A DNA stretch of 13,291 nt. Origin: Lachnospiraceae bacterium (GTDB lineage Bacteria; Bacillota; Clostridia; Lachnospirales; Lachnospiraceae). The translations under genes were made by a program, and so were the position numbers. The DNA lies in contig CAAFNG010000126.1 of NCBI GenBank assembly GCA_900764225.1, positions 1 to 13,291 on the forward strand. The letters run 5' to 3'. The notes beneath the pieces were generated by a model. That model was given only the letters and a program-made list of their open reading frames with translations. It searched no databases and was not told the DNA's origin. Positions within the stretch are counted from its first letter, which is position 1. Every line of letters begins with the position of its first letter. Positions 1-7,576 of the stretch are shown in pieces.

Positions 1-1431
1 ATGGATGACATGGTACCTCAAAACCATATGCTGCGATTGATTGATAAAGCAATCAATTGGAACTTTATTTATGATCTGGTTGAAGAAAAATACTGTCCGG
101 ATAACGGTCGTCCCAGTATGGATCCTGTCATGCTGATAAAGATACCATTCATTCAGTATCTCTATGGGATAAAAAGCATGCGTCAGACCATGAAAGAGAT
201 CGAGGTAAACGTTGCATACCGCTGGTTTCTCGGACTAGACATGTTAGATCCAGTACCTCATTTCTCTACATTTGGAAAGAATTATACCCGCCGTTTCAAA
301 GATACAGACCTTTTTGAGCAGATCTTTTCAAAGATTCTGGAAGATTGTATGAAATATAAGCTTGTAAATACAGAACAGATCTTCGTGGATGCAACACATG
401 TAAAAGCCTGTGCAAACAGTAAAAAAATGCGTAAGCGGGTTGCACACGAACAGGCTCTCTGGTATGAAGAGGAATTAAATAAAGAGATTGAAAAAGATCG
501 TCTGGCACATGGAAAAAAGCCATTAAAGAAAAAAGATGATAACCAGCCACCTGCATCCGGTGGAACCGGAAATGATAAGGATTCTATATCTGAAGAACTT
601 CCTGAAGATGTGAAAACACAAAAATGCAGCATCAGCGATCCGGAAAGTGGATGGTTTCGAAAGGGTGAACATAAACACGTTTTTGCATATGCAGTAGAAA
701 CTGCCTGTGATAAACATGGCTGGATCCTTGGATATACAGTACATCCTGGTAATGAGCATGACAGTCGTACTTTTAAAGCATTATACGATAAGATATCTAA
801 ACTGAATCCGCAGATGGTAGTTGCAGATGCAGGATATAAAACTCCGGCAATCGCCCATCAGCTGTCGGAAGATGGAATTCAACCACTTTTTCCGTATACC
901 CGTCCCAAGACCAAAGAAGGCTTTTTCGGAAAACACGAATTCGCATATGATGAATACTATGATTGTTATATATGTCCGGGAGCACATATACTGACATACA
1001 GTACAACAAACAGAAATGGATATAAAGAGTATAAAAGCTGCGGTGAACATTGTGCTGAATGCCAATGTCTTTCAAAATGCACAGAAAGTAAGGATCATGT
1101 AAAACTGATCACACGTCATGTATGGGAAGAATACATGGAAGTAGCAGAAGACATTCGGCACACGATCGGAAACAGACAGATCTACCAGTTAAGAAAAGAA
1201 ACCATAGAGCGGATCTTCGGTACAGCTAAAGAACAGCATGGATTTCGATATACGCAGTATGTAGGAAAAGCACGGATGGAAATGAAAGCCGGGCTTACCT
1301 TTGCATGCATGAATTTGAAAAAACTGGCAAAAATACTGGAAAAACGAGGCTGGAATACAGCCAGATTTTTGTTGATTTTGAAGAAAATAAAAAGAAAAGA
1401 AGTTTTAAAAGAAAAATGGTGCTGGATATAA
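1..1431 (+). CDS. IS1182-family DDE transposase (5' end at or beyond window edge)
   Basis: This encodes a 476-residue transposase of the IS1182 type (IS4/IS5-like DDE superfamily), which would cut and join the ends of its own insertion sequence. The N-terminal domain carries the family-typical stretches DNGRPSMDPVMLIK (about 34-47) and YRWFLGLDM (73-81). Candidate catalytic residues are D130 (IFVDATHVKA), D276 (VVADAGY) and E403 (ETIERIFGTAK, with K410 seven residues after E403). A cysteine cluster (C322, C325, C347, C351, C354, C356, C360) resembles the metal-binding insert of this group. A charged Lys/Glu-rich linker lies at about 140-205. No frameshift or internal stop is visible, so it may be active. 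The first base of the window is the ATG. Relatives, as I remember them, often start 10-20 residues earlier, so the true start may lie outside. Terminal inverted repeats cannot be paired because the left end is not in view. Confidence 0.9.
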   Translation: MDDMVPQNHMLRLIDKAINWNFIYDLVEEKYCPDNGRPSMDPVMLIKIPFIQYLYGIKSMRQTMKEIEVNVAYRWFLGLDMLDPVPHFSTFGKNYTRRFKDTDLFEQIFSKILEDCMKYKLVNTEQIFVDATHVKACANSKKMRKRVAHEQALWYEEELNKEIEKDRLAHGKKPLKKKDDNQPPASGGTGNDKDSISEELPEDVKTQKCSISDPESGWFRKGEHKHVFAYAVETACDKHGWILGYTVHPGNEHDSRTFKALYDKISKLNPQMVVADAGYKTPAIAHQLSEDGIQPLFPYTRPKTKEGFFGKHEFAYDEYYDCYICPGAHILTYSTTNRNGYKEYKSCGEHCAECQCLSKCTESKDHVKLITRHVWEEYMEVAEDIRHTIGNRQIYQLRKETIERIFGTAKEQHGFRYTQYVGKARMEMKAGLTFACMNLKKLAKILEKRGWNTARFLLILKKIKRKEVLKEKWCWI

Positions 1432-1461
1432 CACCCAACACCAAGTTTGTCTACAGTCTGA

Positions 1462-1481
1462 AATGCCGCTTTCGCGACATT
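1462..1481. repeat. Imperfect hairpin, degenerate copy of the downstream terminator stem
   Basis: An 8-bp inverted repeat, AATGCCGC / GCGACATT around the loop TTTC, has one mismatch. Its arms match the core of the hairpin at 1521-1550 (AATGTCGC / GCGACATT), about 40 bp further right. It has no T-run, so it is unlikely to terminate transcription efficiently. It lies 31 bp after the transposase stop and may belong to the insertion sequence end or be a decayed terminator copy. Confidence 0.45.
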
Positions 1482-1520
1482 ACCTAATGATATTCGCAAT
1501 CCGCTTCGCTACTTGCTCAT

Positions 1521-1550
1521 AAAAAAATGTCGCTCTCGCGACATTTTTTT
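1521..1550. terminator. Symmetric, probably bidirectional Rho-independent terminator
   Basis: The inverted repeat is perfect: a 13-nt arm (1521-1533), the 4-nt loop TCTC and the complementary arm (1538-1550). The core GTCGC/GCGAC is flanked by seven A on the left and seven T on the right, so an RNA from either strand has a stem followed by a U-run. It lies between the convergent transposase and cysA and would serve both. The cysA stop codon (1549-1551) overlaps the edge of the hairpin by two bases. Confidence 0.85.
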
Positions 1551-2607
1551 ATATGACCAGCCAGTCCTCAACCATGGCTGTGTTATGCAGCAACACTGCT
1601 TCATTTCCCTTCGTCACAAAAATCCTCTGCACAAACACATCCACAATCTCACCTTCCCGTACAGGCTCCTCATCCAGGCTTCTTCTGGCACTTAAAACAG
1701 TGTCTCCCACACGGACACGAAGCTCCAGGCTGCTTCCACGGAAAGCAACTCGTTCAACTAAACCCTCTGTAGCAGAACTCTTATACTTCTGCTCCTCGTT
1801 CTTCTTCGTCACCTTCACAAACTCCGGACGGATGATCGCTTTCTCGCCACCAGGAACCTCCTCGAAGTGATTAAATATCTGATAATCATCGATCACGGAA
1901 GTCTGGCCGAAGAATCCCGCCGTAAAAGCAGTATCCGGATTCTGGTAAACCTCCAGCGGAGTTCCCTTCTGCTCAATCCGTCCACGGTTGGTAATGATGA
2001 TCTCATCTGCAACCTCAATGGCCTCATCCTGGTCATGAGTAACAAAAATACTGGTAATTCCAAGCTTCTCGATCATATCCTTCAGCCAGCTTCGAAGCTC
2101 TGTACGGATCTTTGCATCGATCGCAGCAAACGGCTCATCCAGCAGAAGCAGCTGAGGATTCGGGGCAAGCGCTCGCGCAAAAGCAACTCTCTGCCTCTGT
2201 CCACCGGACAGCTGACTTGGATATCTTTTCTCAAGTCCTTTCAGCCCGATCAGCTCTACCAGTTCCATAACTCTCTGTTTAATATATTTTTTGTCAGCTT
2301 TCTGTACCTTCAGTCCGAAAGCAATGTTATCATACACAGTCATATACCGGAAAAGGGCATAATTCTGGAACACAAATCCAATACCTCGCTCGCTGGCAGG
2401 AACATCATTGACCACTCTTCCGTCAATGATGATCTCGCCGCTATCCGGCTGTTCCAGACCGGCGATCATACGGAGGATCGTTGTCTTTCCGCTTCCGCTG
2501 GGACCGAGAAGACCGATCAGCTTACCTTTTTCGATGCCAAAACTTACGTTGTCAGATGCCTTGTAATCTCCATATGTTTTATTGATATTTTTTAACTCAA
2601 CGTACAT
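1549..2607 (-). CDS. cysA: Sulfate/thiosulfate ABC transporter, ATP-binding subunit CysA
   Basis: This is the 352-residue ATPase of the sulfate/thiosulfate importer; a dimer on the cytoplasmic face hydrolyses ATP to drive CysT/CysW. Visible motifs are Walker A GPSGSGKT (35-42), Q-loop FQNYALF (80-86, Q81), ABC signature LSGGQ (133-137), Walker B LLLLDEP (153-159), a D-loop reading AAID rather than the common SALD/GALD, and switch histidine H191. The C-terminal ~110 residues contain IIRPEF and look like the TOBE regulatory domain usual for this group. The first 11 bases overlap the end of cysW, which implies translational coupling; a G-rich site (GGGGG) precedes the ATG. It is the last gene of the operon and its stop abuts the terminator. 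The ATPase alone would not separate sulfate from molybdate or polyamine systems; the neighbours do. Confidence 0.93.
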   Translation of the reverse strand: MYVELKNINKTYGDYKASDNVSFGIEKGKLIGLLGPSGSGKTTILRMIAGLEQPDSGEIIIDGRVVNDVPASERGIGFVFQNYALFRYMTVYDNIAFGLKVQKADKKYIKQRVMELVELIGLKGLEKRYPSQLSGGQRQRVAFARALAPNPQLLLLDEPFAAIDAKIRTELRSWLKDMIEKLGITSIFVTHDQDEAIEVADEIIITNRGRIEQKGTPLEVYQNPDTAFTAGFFGQTSVIDDYQIFNHFEEVPGGEKAIIRPEFVKVTKKNEEQKYKSSATEGLVERVAFRGSSLELRVRVGDTVLSARRSLDEEPVREGEIVDVFVQRIFVTKGNEAVLLHNTAMVEDWLVI

Positions 2608-3433
2608 CGCCTTTTTCCCCCTTTCCCTTATGCTCCAGAACGTTTCTCGCGATCAGAAGGATCACCGCCAGGATCACCAGGATCGAAGAAACCGCAAACG
2701 CCGGAACATACTGGAATTCGTTATAAAGAATCTCCACATGAAGCGGAAGTGTATTTGTTTTTCCACGGAGATGTCCGGACAGTACGGACACTGCTCCAAA
2801 CTCTCCCATTGCTCTTGCTGTACACAGCACAACACCATAAAGGAACGCCCATTTAATATGCGGGAAAGTTACTTTCGTAAAGATCGTCCAGCCTTTCGCA
2901 CCCATCAGTGCTGCCGCCTCTTCCTCATCGGAACCAATGGATTCCAGAACCGGAATGATTTCTCGCGATACAAAAGGAAACGTAACAAAGATTGTTGCCA
3001 GAATGATTCCCGGAACTGCAAATACGATCTGAATTCCTGCTTTTTCAAGAACTGGGTACAGCGGGCTCTGTTTTCCGAAAACCAGAATGTAGATAAGACC
3101 AGCGATGACCGGTGATACGGTAACCGGAATATCGATCAAAGTCGTAAGAAGTTTTTTCCCACGGAAATGAAATCTGGTCATAGCCCAGGCTGCACACAGA
3201 CCGAAAATCGTGTTGCACACAACAGCAGCTACTGTCGCTTCAATGGTAAGCACCAGAGCTTTCAGCGTGTACTCATCTGTTACCGCCTCTACATAGCACT
3301 GCCAGCCCTTGCTCAGCGCCTGAGTCACAACAACCACCAGAGGAAGCACCAGCATCACAAAAAGAAAGAGCACGGAAATCCCGATCAGGATCCATTTCAC
3401 CGGCCCGCCGGCCTGCTTCTTTTTTTCGTCCAT
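2597..3433 (-). CDS. cysW: Sulfate ABC transporter permease CysW
   Basis: This is a 278-residue membrane permease that pairs with CysT to form the sulfate channel. Hydrophobic stretches suggest six membrane segments, the first at about residues 13-36. The cytoplasmic EAA loop that docks on the ATPase reads EEEAAALMGAKGWTIF, followed by KVTFPHI. ARAMGEFGAVSVLSG near residue 205 is characteristic of the CysW/CysT permease family. The start codon overlaps the cysT stop by one base (TAATG), with GGGAGG 8 nt upstream, and the 3' end overlaps cysA. The protein begins with a short charged tail (MDEKKKQ). Length and motifs are normal for the family. Confidence 0.93.
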   Translation of the reverse strand: MDEKKKQAGGPVKWILIGISVLFLFVMLVLPLVVVVTQALSKGWQCYVEAVTDEYTLKALVLTIEATVAAVVCNTIFGLCAAWAMTRFHFRGKKLLTTLIDIPVTVSPVIAGLIYILVFGKQSPLYPVLEKAGIQIVFAVPGIILATIFVTFPFVSREIIPVLESIGSDEEEAAALMGAKGWTIFTKVTFPHIKWAFLYGVVLCTARAMGEFGAVSVLSGHLRGKTNTLPLHVEILYNEFQYVPAFAVSSILVILAVILLIARNVLEHKGKGEKGDVR

Positions 3434-4272
3434 TATGCGTCCCTCCCTCTGATACGTTTCGTATTTCTTGCCTGCACCATGTTCACACCGAACAGGATCA
3501 GAAATGATACTGCCAGCGTTACCAGTGCGATCGATGTTGCACTTTCGTAGTCAAATTCCTGAAGCTTTGACATGATAATCAACGGCGTGATCTCTGTATA
3601 ATAAGGCTTGTTTCCTGCGATAAAAACAACACTTCCGTATTCTCCCAGGCAGCGTCCGAAAGCAAGTCCCGCTCCCGAAAGCATTGCCGGAAGAAGCTCC
3701 GGAAAAATAACTCTCCGGAAGATCGTGAAGGGTTTTGCGCCCATAACACGTGCCGCCTCCTCATAGGAGCCGTCCAGCTTTTCCAGCACCGGCTGAATGG
3801 CACGAACTACAAAAGGAATTCCCACAAAGATCAACGCCACCGTGATACCGATCCTGGTATACGCGATCTTGATACCAAACTTTGCAAAGAAGCTTCCCAC
3901 AAAACCTTTATCCGACATCAGGGAAGTCAGCGAGATACCGGCAACTGCAGTGGGCAGTGCAAAAGGCAGCTCGATCATTCCATCCATGATCCTTTTTCCC
4001 GGAAAATCATACCGCACCAGCACCCATGCCAGAATAAGTCCCATAATGGCATTGACCACGGTCGCCGCAAATGCAGTGATAAAACTTACATAAAATCCCG
4101 CCAGAACCCTGGGCCTTGTGATCACTTCAAAAAACTCCCGAAATCCAAGTCGTGCCGAATATACAGCAAGTGATGCAAGAGGAATCAGAACCACGATACT
4201 CAGCATCGCCAAAGTCACTCCCATTGTCAGTCCAAAGCCTGGTATCACCCGTTTACTCTGTTGTTTTTTCAT
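3433..4272 (-). CDS. cysT: Sulfate ABC transporter permease CysT (CysU)
   Basis: This is a 279-residue permease, the partner of CysW. The first membrane helix is at about residues 12-38, followed by several further hydrophobic segments. ELPFALPTAVAGISL (about 101-115) is a strong CysT signature. The EAA loop is YEEAARVMGAKPFTIF, then RRVIFPEL. CLGEYGSVVFIAGN, late in the protein, matches the conserved region of sulfate permeases. A GAGGGG ribosome binding site lies 8 nt before the ATG. The gene follows sbp by 22 bp and overlaps cysW by one base, so the four transport genes form one transcription unit. Confidence 0.93.
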   Translation of the reverse strand: MKKQQSKRVIPGFGLTMGVTLAMLSIVVLIPLASLAVYSARLGFREFFEVITRPRVLAGFYVSFITAFAATVVNAIMGLILAWVLVRYDFPGKRIMDGMIELPFALPTAVAGISLTSLMSDKGFVGSFFAKFGIKIAYTRIGITVALIFVGIPFVVRAIQPVLEKLDGSYEEAARVMGAKPFTIFRRVIFPELLPAMLSGAGLAFGRCLGEYGSVVFIAGNKPYYTEITPLIIMSKLQEFDYESATSIALVTLAVSFLILFGVNMVQARNTKRIRGRDA

Positions 4273-4294
4273 TTCTGTTTCCCCTCACTCTCAT

Positions 4295-5320
4295 CTATTC
4301 TTCATAGATCTCATCAAACACTCCGCCATCTGCGAAATGCTTTTTCTGCACGGCATCCCAGCCGCCGAAATCTTTGATCGTTGCCAGCTTCACATTCAGG
4401 TTAAAAATATCTGCATGCTTTTTCAAAATCTTCTGATCTACAGGTCTGTAATAATTCTCAGCAATCAGCTCCTGTGCCTCATCGGAATACAGATATTTCA
4501 GATATGCCTTTGCAGCCTCTTCGTTGTCATGCTTTTTCACATTTTCGTCTACCACTGCAACAGATGGCTGCGCCAGGATACTGATGCTCGGTGTTACGAT
4601 CTCGTAATCATCCGGATTGTCCCTTACAGAAAGGAACGCTTCATTTTCCCATGCGATCAGCACATCACCCTGCCCGTTTTCCACGAAGGATGTGGTTGCT
4701 CCTCTTGCTCCGGAATCCAGAACAAGAACGTTTTTGTAAAGCTTCTTTATAAAATCTTTCATCTCAGACTCATTGCCGTTATATTTCTCATTGGCATAAG
4801 CCCAGGCTGCCATATAATTCCAGCGCGCACCTCCGGAGGTTTTCGGATTCGGTGTGATCACATCAACGCCATCCTTTACCAGATCATCCCAGTCATGAAT
4901 GTTTTTCGGATTTCCTTTTCGTACCAGAAATACGATCGTTGAAGTATACGGAGCACTATCATCCGGATATTCACTGATCCATCCCGGATCGATCATCCCT
5001 GCATTCCGGATCGCGTCAATGTCATATTCCAATGCCAGTGTTGCCACATCTGCCGGAAGTCCGTTGGCGATCTCAAGTGCCTGCTTTCCGGAGCCCCCGT
5101 GGGACTGGATCACATCCACTGTCTGACCGGTTTCTTCTTTCCAGTGCTCTGCAAAGATCTTGTTGTATTCCTCATAAAATTCTCTCGTAGGATCATATGA
5201 CACATTGATGATCTCCACATGATTTTTATCTCCTGTATTGTTTCCCGATACTGCAAAGGTTCCTGCCAGGACAACTGCCGCCAGTCCGATACAGACTCCT
5301 GCGATCCATCTTTTTTTCAT
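4295..5320 (-). CDS. sbp: Sulfate-binding extracytoplasmic protein (Sbp/CysP type)
   Basis: This is a 341-residue solute-binding protein that would deliver sulfate (or thiosulfate) to CysTW. Family-typical blocks include [15 protein letters not shown] near residue 39, [12 protein letters not shown] near 72, [28 protein letters not shown] and [20 protein letters not shown]. The serine/glycine-rich SHGGSGKQ and SGGARWNY stretches belong to the sulfate-binding site in known Sbp proteins. The N-terminus has two lysines and a hydrophobic stretch to about residue 24, a signal or anchor sequence. There is no lipobox: the only nearby cysteine (C10) lies before most of the hydrophobic core. AAAAGGAG lies 10 nt before the ATG. 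It is the first gene of the operon. Sulfate versus thiosulfate cannot be decided from sequence alone. Confidence 0.92.
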   Translation of the reverse strand: MKKRWIAGVCIGLAAVVLAGTFAVSGNNTGDKNHVEIINVSYDPTREFYEEYNKIFAEHWKEETGQTVDVIQSHGGSGKQALEIANGLPADVATLALEYDIDAIRNAGMIDPGWISEYPDDSAPYTSTIVFLVRKGNPKNIHDWDDLVKDGVDVITPNPKTSGGARWNYMAAWAYANEKYNGNESEMKDFIKKLYKNVLVLDSGARGATTSFVENGQGDVLIAWENEAFLSVRDNPDDYEIVTPSISILAQPSVAVVDENVKKHDNEEAAKAYLKYLYSDEAQELIAENYYRPVDQKILKKHADIFNLNVKLATIKDFGGWDAVQKKHFADGGVFDEIYEE

Positions 5321-5414
5321 GGTTTATGTACTCCTTTTCAATGCCCATTTTATTTCGCTGTATTTCATCGTGTATACGCTGATTGCTGTAAAGCTCTTTA
5401 ATTGAATTGAATAC

Positions 5415-5443
5415 ATTAAACCATATTATTCCTATTATTTAAA
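5415..5443 (-). promoter_or_regulatory. Putative promoter of the sbp-cysTWA operon
   Basis: On the minus strand, a weak -35 (TTTAAA, 5438-5443) and a good -10 (TTTAAT, 5415-5420) are separated by 17 bp. Initiation would be near 5408, leaving a leader of about 88 nt before the sbp ATG. I see no riboswitch- or T-box-like structure in this leader. The -35 was chosen partly because its distance to the palindrome matches that at the regulator promoter; TTTTCA/TAATAG inside and downstream of the palindrome is an alternative pair. Confidence 0.45.
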
Positions 5444-5453
5444 TATGAATATC

Positions 5454-5467
5454 TGAAAACGTTTTCA
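5454..5467. promoter_or_regulatory. Perfect LacI/CcpA-type operator palindrome upstream of sbp
   Basis: The sequence TGAAAACGTTTTCA is a perfect 14-bp palindrome with the central CG typical of LacI/GalR-family operators, and it also fits the general form of a cre site. It lies 10 bp upstream of the proposed -35 of the sulfate operon and about 50 bp after the stop of the LacI-type gene. A 12/14 copy precedes that regulator gene at 6740-6753. The local regulator or CcpA are the candidate binders. Confidence 0.75.
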
Positions 5468-5517
5468 CCTAATATGTCTGCGCCTGGAAAAATTTCTTCC
5501 AGATCAGCTCCAGACTC

Positions 5518-6594
5518 TCAGATACAGTAGTCACTCCACATGCTGTCCTCTACACTGCTACAGCTGTTGCGGATCATAAGTCTGCCCTCCAGCTCCATAC
5601 GGACGATTCCGGAATGACCACCCTTCAAACGATCCAAAAGCAGATACAAAGCGAATTTTCCCATATCTTCTTTCGGAAGGCTTACGGTTGTCAGCATCGG
5701 TTTCGTGAACTGTGCCTCCTGAATGTCATCGCTGGATATGATCGACGGCATGTAATAACGGTTCCGGAATTTGTTCAGGCATTTCAGCATTCCGATAGCC
5801 GAAATATCATTGGCACAGTAGATTCCTGTGGGCATATCATCCGACTGGAAAAATTTCTCCATGGCTTCATAGCCTTCTGCCTCTGTCTGCTTCGTCTCCA
5901 CAACGTATTCCGGGATCACATCCAGCTCATGTCTCTTCAAGGTTTCCAGATAACCGTTGTACCGTTCCTCATTGTGACACTTGCCTACATAGCCGATATT
6001 TTTATGTCCCAGTGAGATCAGATATTCCACCGCCGCTGACGCGATCTTTTTTCCATCACAAAGTACTTCGTCTACTTCATAATTGGTAGAATTCCGGTTC
6101 ACTGACACCACGCTCTTATATTTCCGGTTCAACTTCTTTAAAGCTTCCTTATTACATCTGCCGATAATGATCAGACCGTCCCGCTTCCCGTCTACCTCCT
6201 GGTACATTCCGTCGATCAGCCGGTCCAGATTCTCCCGGCGGCACTTTCTGTCATCGGAAAATACCGACATATACCAGACCTTGGAAAGAATACAGTTTTT
6301 ATCATGGATCTCGCTCTCGATCACCCGAAGCAGCTCCGCAAAAAACGGATCGGTCTGAGACGAGTCTGTTCTTGTCATCAGAATATTGATGTACCACGTT
6401 TTTTCCCGCTTCGCAGAAACGCCCCGTTTCAGGTTCCTGGCTGCCTCATTTGGAACATAATTCATCTCGATCGCTGTTTTCCATATCTTGTCCCTGAGTC
6501 CGGGAACAGAACATTTATAATTGGGATTATTCAACACCCGGGAAACCGTCGCCGGTGAAACCCCTGCCTTTTCTGCAATTTTTTTGATAGACAT
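5518..6594 (-). CDS. LacI/GalR-family transcriptional regulator
   Basis: This is a 358-residue regulator. The N-terminal helix-turn-helix (about 3-26) reads IKKIAEKAGVSPATVSRVLN, the standard LacI form, and the hinge-helix region NEAARNLKRG (49-58) contains the leucine that normally intercalates at the central CG of the operator. The remainder (about 65-340) is a periplasmic-binding-protein-like effector domain with GLIIIGRCN, SLGHKNIGYVGK and GIYCANDISAIGMLKC. A GGGAGG site lies 9 nt before the ATG. The gene is on the same strand as, and 197 bp upstream of, the sulfate operon. Operator-like palindromes precede both it and sbp. The effector cannot be read from sequence: the family mostly binds sugars or nucleobases, so control of sulfate uptake is inferred from position and shared operators. 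The C-terminus ends in a Ser/Asp-rich tail. Confidence 0.92.
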   Translation of the reverse strand: MSIKKIAEKAGVSPATVSRVLNNPNYKCSVPGLRDKIWKTAIEMNYVPNEAARNLKRGVSAKREKTWYINILMTRTDSSQTDPFFAELLRVIESEIHDKNCILSKVWYMSVFSDDRKCRRENLDRLIDGMYQEVDGKRDGLIIIGRCNKEALKKLNRKYKSVVSVNRNSTNYEVDEVLCDGKKIASAAVEYLISLGHKNIGYVGKCHNEERYNGYLETLKRHELDVIPEYVVETKQTEAEGYEAMEKFFQSDDMPTGIYCANDISAIGMLKCLNKFRNRYYMPSIISSDDIQEAQFTKPMLTTVSLPKEDMGKFALYLLLDRLKGGHSGIVRMELEGRLMIRNSCSSVEDSMWSDYCI

Positions 6595-6700
6595 GTACCA
6601 TTCCCTCCCTGGAAAAAATTTCTCTGCTGTTCTTTCTGTCTATAAACAGTAATGAAGATTTTCTTTGCTTTTTATTTCATAGTATTTAAATATGATTTAT

Positions 6701-6729
6701 ATGATAATAAGTGTTGTAAAAAAAGTCAA
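6701..6729 (-). promoter_or_regulatory. Promoter of the LacI-family regulator gene
   Basis: On the minus strand, TTGACT (-35, 6724-6729) and TATCAT (-10, 6701-6706) are separated by 17 bp; each matches the sigma-A consensus at five of six positions. Initiation near 6694 would give a leader of about 100 nt. The region around it is very AT-rich. Confidence 0.75.
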
Positions 6730-6739
6730 TGTTATTTTG

Positions 6740-6753
6740 TGAAAACGTATTCT
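6740..6753. promoter_or_regulatory. Second LacI/CcpA-type operator, upstream of the regulator gene
   Basis: TGAAAACGTATTCT matches the perfect palindrome at 5454-5467 at 12 of 14 positions; one half-site is perfect and the other has two changes. It lies exactly 10 bp upstream of the regulator's -35, the same spacing as proposed at sbp. This points to autoregulation by the encoded protein, or to CcpA. Confidence 0.6.
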
Positions 6754-6763
6754 TTTTTTCAGC

Positions 6764-6808
6764 AAAAAAAATCATGATCACTACGTAAAATACGTGGTCA
6801 TCATGATT
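6764..6808 (-). terminator. Rho-independent terminator of the gyrase-plsC operon
   Basis: An 18-bp stem (arms 6770-6787 and 6791-6808) with one mismatch and one wobble pair closes on a 3-nt loop. On the minus strand it is followed by a run of seven U (complement of 6764-6770). It lies 34 bp after the plsC stop and just upstream of the regulator's operator, isolating the two transcription units. On the plus strand a shorter T-run (6810-6814) also follows, so weak bidirectional action is possible. Confidence 0.88.
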
Positions 6809-6842
6809 CTTTTTCATGTCTTCATTATATATACAGTTTCTC

Positions 6843-7553
6843 TCAGATATTCTCCTCGATCACATTCTCAATCCGTCTCTTCACTTCCTCAGCGATCTCC
6901 GTGGTATGCATATCTTTATATTCCTCATAATACATCGGAGGAAGAATATGCACCTGCACTGTAATCCTCTCTGTAGAACCAGTATCAAAAGCCTTGTACG
7001 AATCGATCAGTGCCACCGGAACGATCGGGCATTTCGTCTTGGTAGCGGTTTTAAAACTACCTCCCTTGAATGTACCCGGATGATTTCCGTTCTTACTTCT
7101 GGTTCCTTCAGGAAAAATCAGGTAATTCCGTCCGGATTTCACTTCACGGATCACATTGACAATGACCTGCATGGACTGCTTCAGGTCCTCTCTGTCAATC
7201 ATATACGCCTTCATGCAGGCAAAAACCTGCTTCAGAAATGGAATATCTCCTACTTCCTTCTTAGCTACCACAGAAAACGAAACTGGACACGCCTTGATGA
7301 TTGCCAGTACATCAAACAATCCCTGATGATTCGGAAAAAACATAAATCCGTTTTCCTTGGGGATGTTTTGTTCTCCATGCACATCGATATGAATATTTCC
7401 GCCTTCGATCGCATGATCATCTACATGCCGCAAAAATGCGTATTTTTTCTCTTCCGGATAATCATCTGTGTGTGCTGCATACCAGCAAAGCTTGATCCAC
7501 CAGTAAGGAACAAAGAACAGATTTCTGAACACCATAAGCAAAATTCTCTTCAT
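6843..7553 (-). CDS. plsC: 1-acyl-sn-glycerol-3-phosphate acyltransferase-like protein (PlsC family)
   Basis: This 236-residue protein is predicted to acylate lysophosphatidic acid to phosphatidic acid at the cytoplasmic membrane, an early step of phospholipid synthesis. The catalytic motif is NHQGLFD (H76 and D81 of HX4D) and the substrate-binding motif is FPEGTRSKNG (147-156); IVPVAL (177-182) is the fourth conserved block. The hydrophobic N-terminus (about 3-25) is a likely membrane anchor. AGGAGG stands 9 nt before the chosen ATG; another ATG lies between them but is out of frame and too close to be used. It follows the 209-aa gene by 23 bp and ends the operon. The family includes acyltransferases with other acceptors, so the exact substrate is inferred. 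Confidence 0.88.
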   Translation of the reverse strand: MKRILLMVFRNLFFVPYWWIKLCWYAAHTDDYPEEKKYAFLRHVDDHAIEGGNIHIDVHGEQNIPKENGFMFFPNHQGLFDVLAIIKACPVSFSVVAKKEVGDIPFLKQVFACMKAYMIDREDLKQSMQVIVNVIREVKSGRNYLIFPEGTRSKNGNHPGTFKGGSFKTATKTKCPIVPVALIDSYKAFDTGSTERITVQVHILPPMYYEEYKDMHTTEIAEEVKRRIENVIEENI

Positions 7554-7576
7554 CGCGCATGTCCTCCTGTCAGCTT

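Noticed and set aside
1..1560. Complete insertion sequence with terminal inverted repeats
   Set aside because: The left end is outside the window, so no pair of inverted repeats or target duplication can be shown.
1549..5320. Molybdate or polyamine transporter instead of sulfate
   Set aside because: The binding protein carries Sbp-specific blocks ([16 protein letters not shown]) and there are two distinct CysT/CysW permeases.
5321..5410. Possible SAM riboswitch or T-box in the sbp leader
   Set aside because: The leader is only about 88 nt and shows neither the conserved T-box sequence nor a multi-stem fold with a terminator.
5484..5502. Hairpin CTGGAA/TTCCAG after the regulator gene, considered as its terminator
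   Set aside because: The stem is only six base pairs and no U-run follows on the minus strand; read-through into the sulfate operon is therefore possible.
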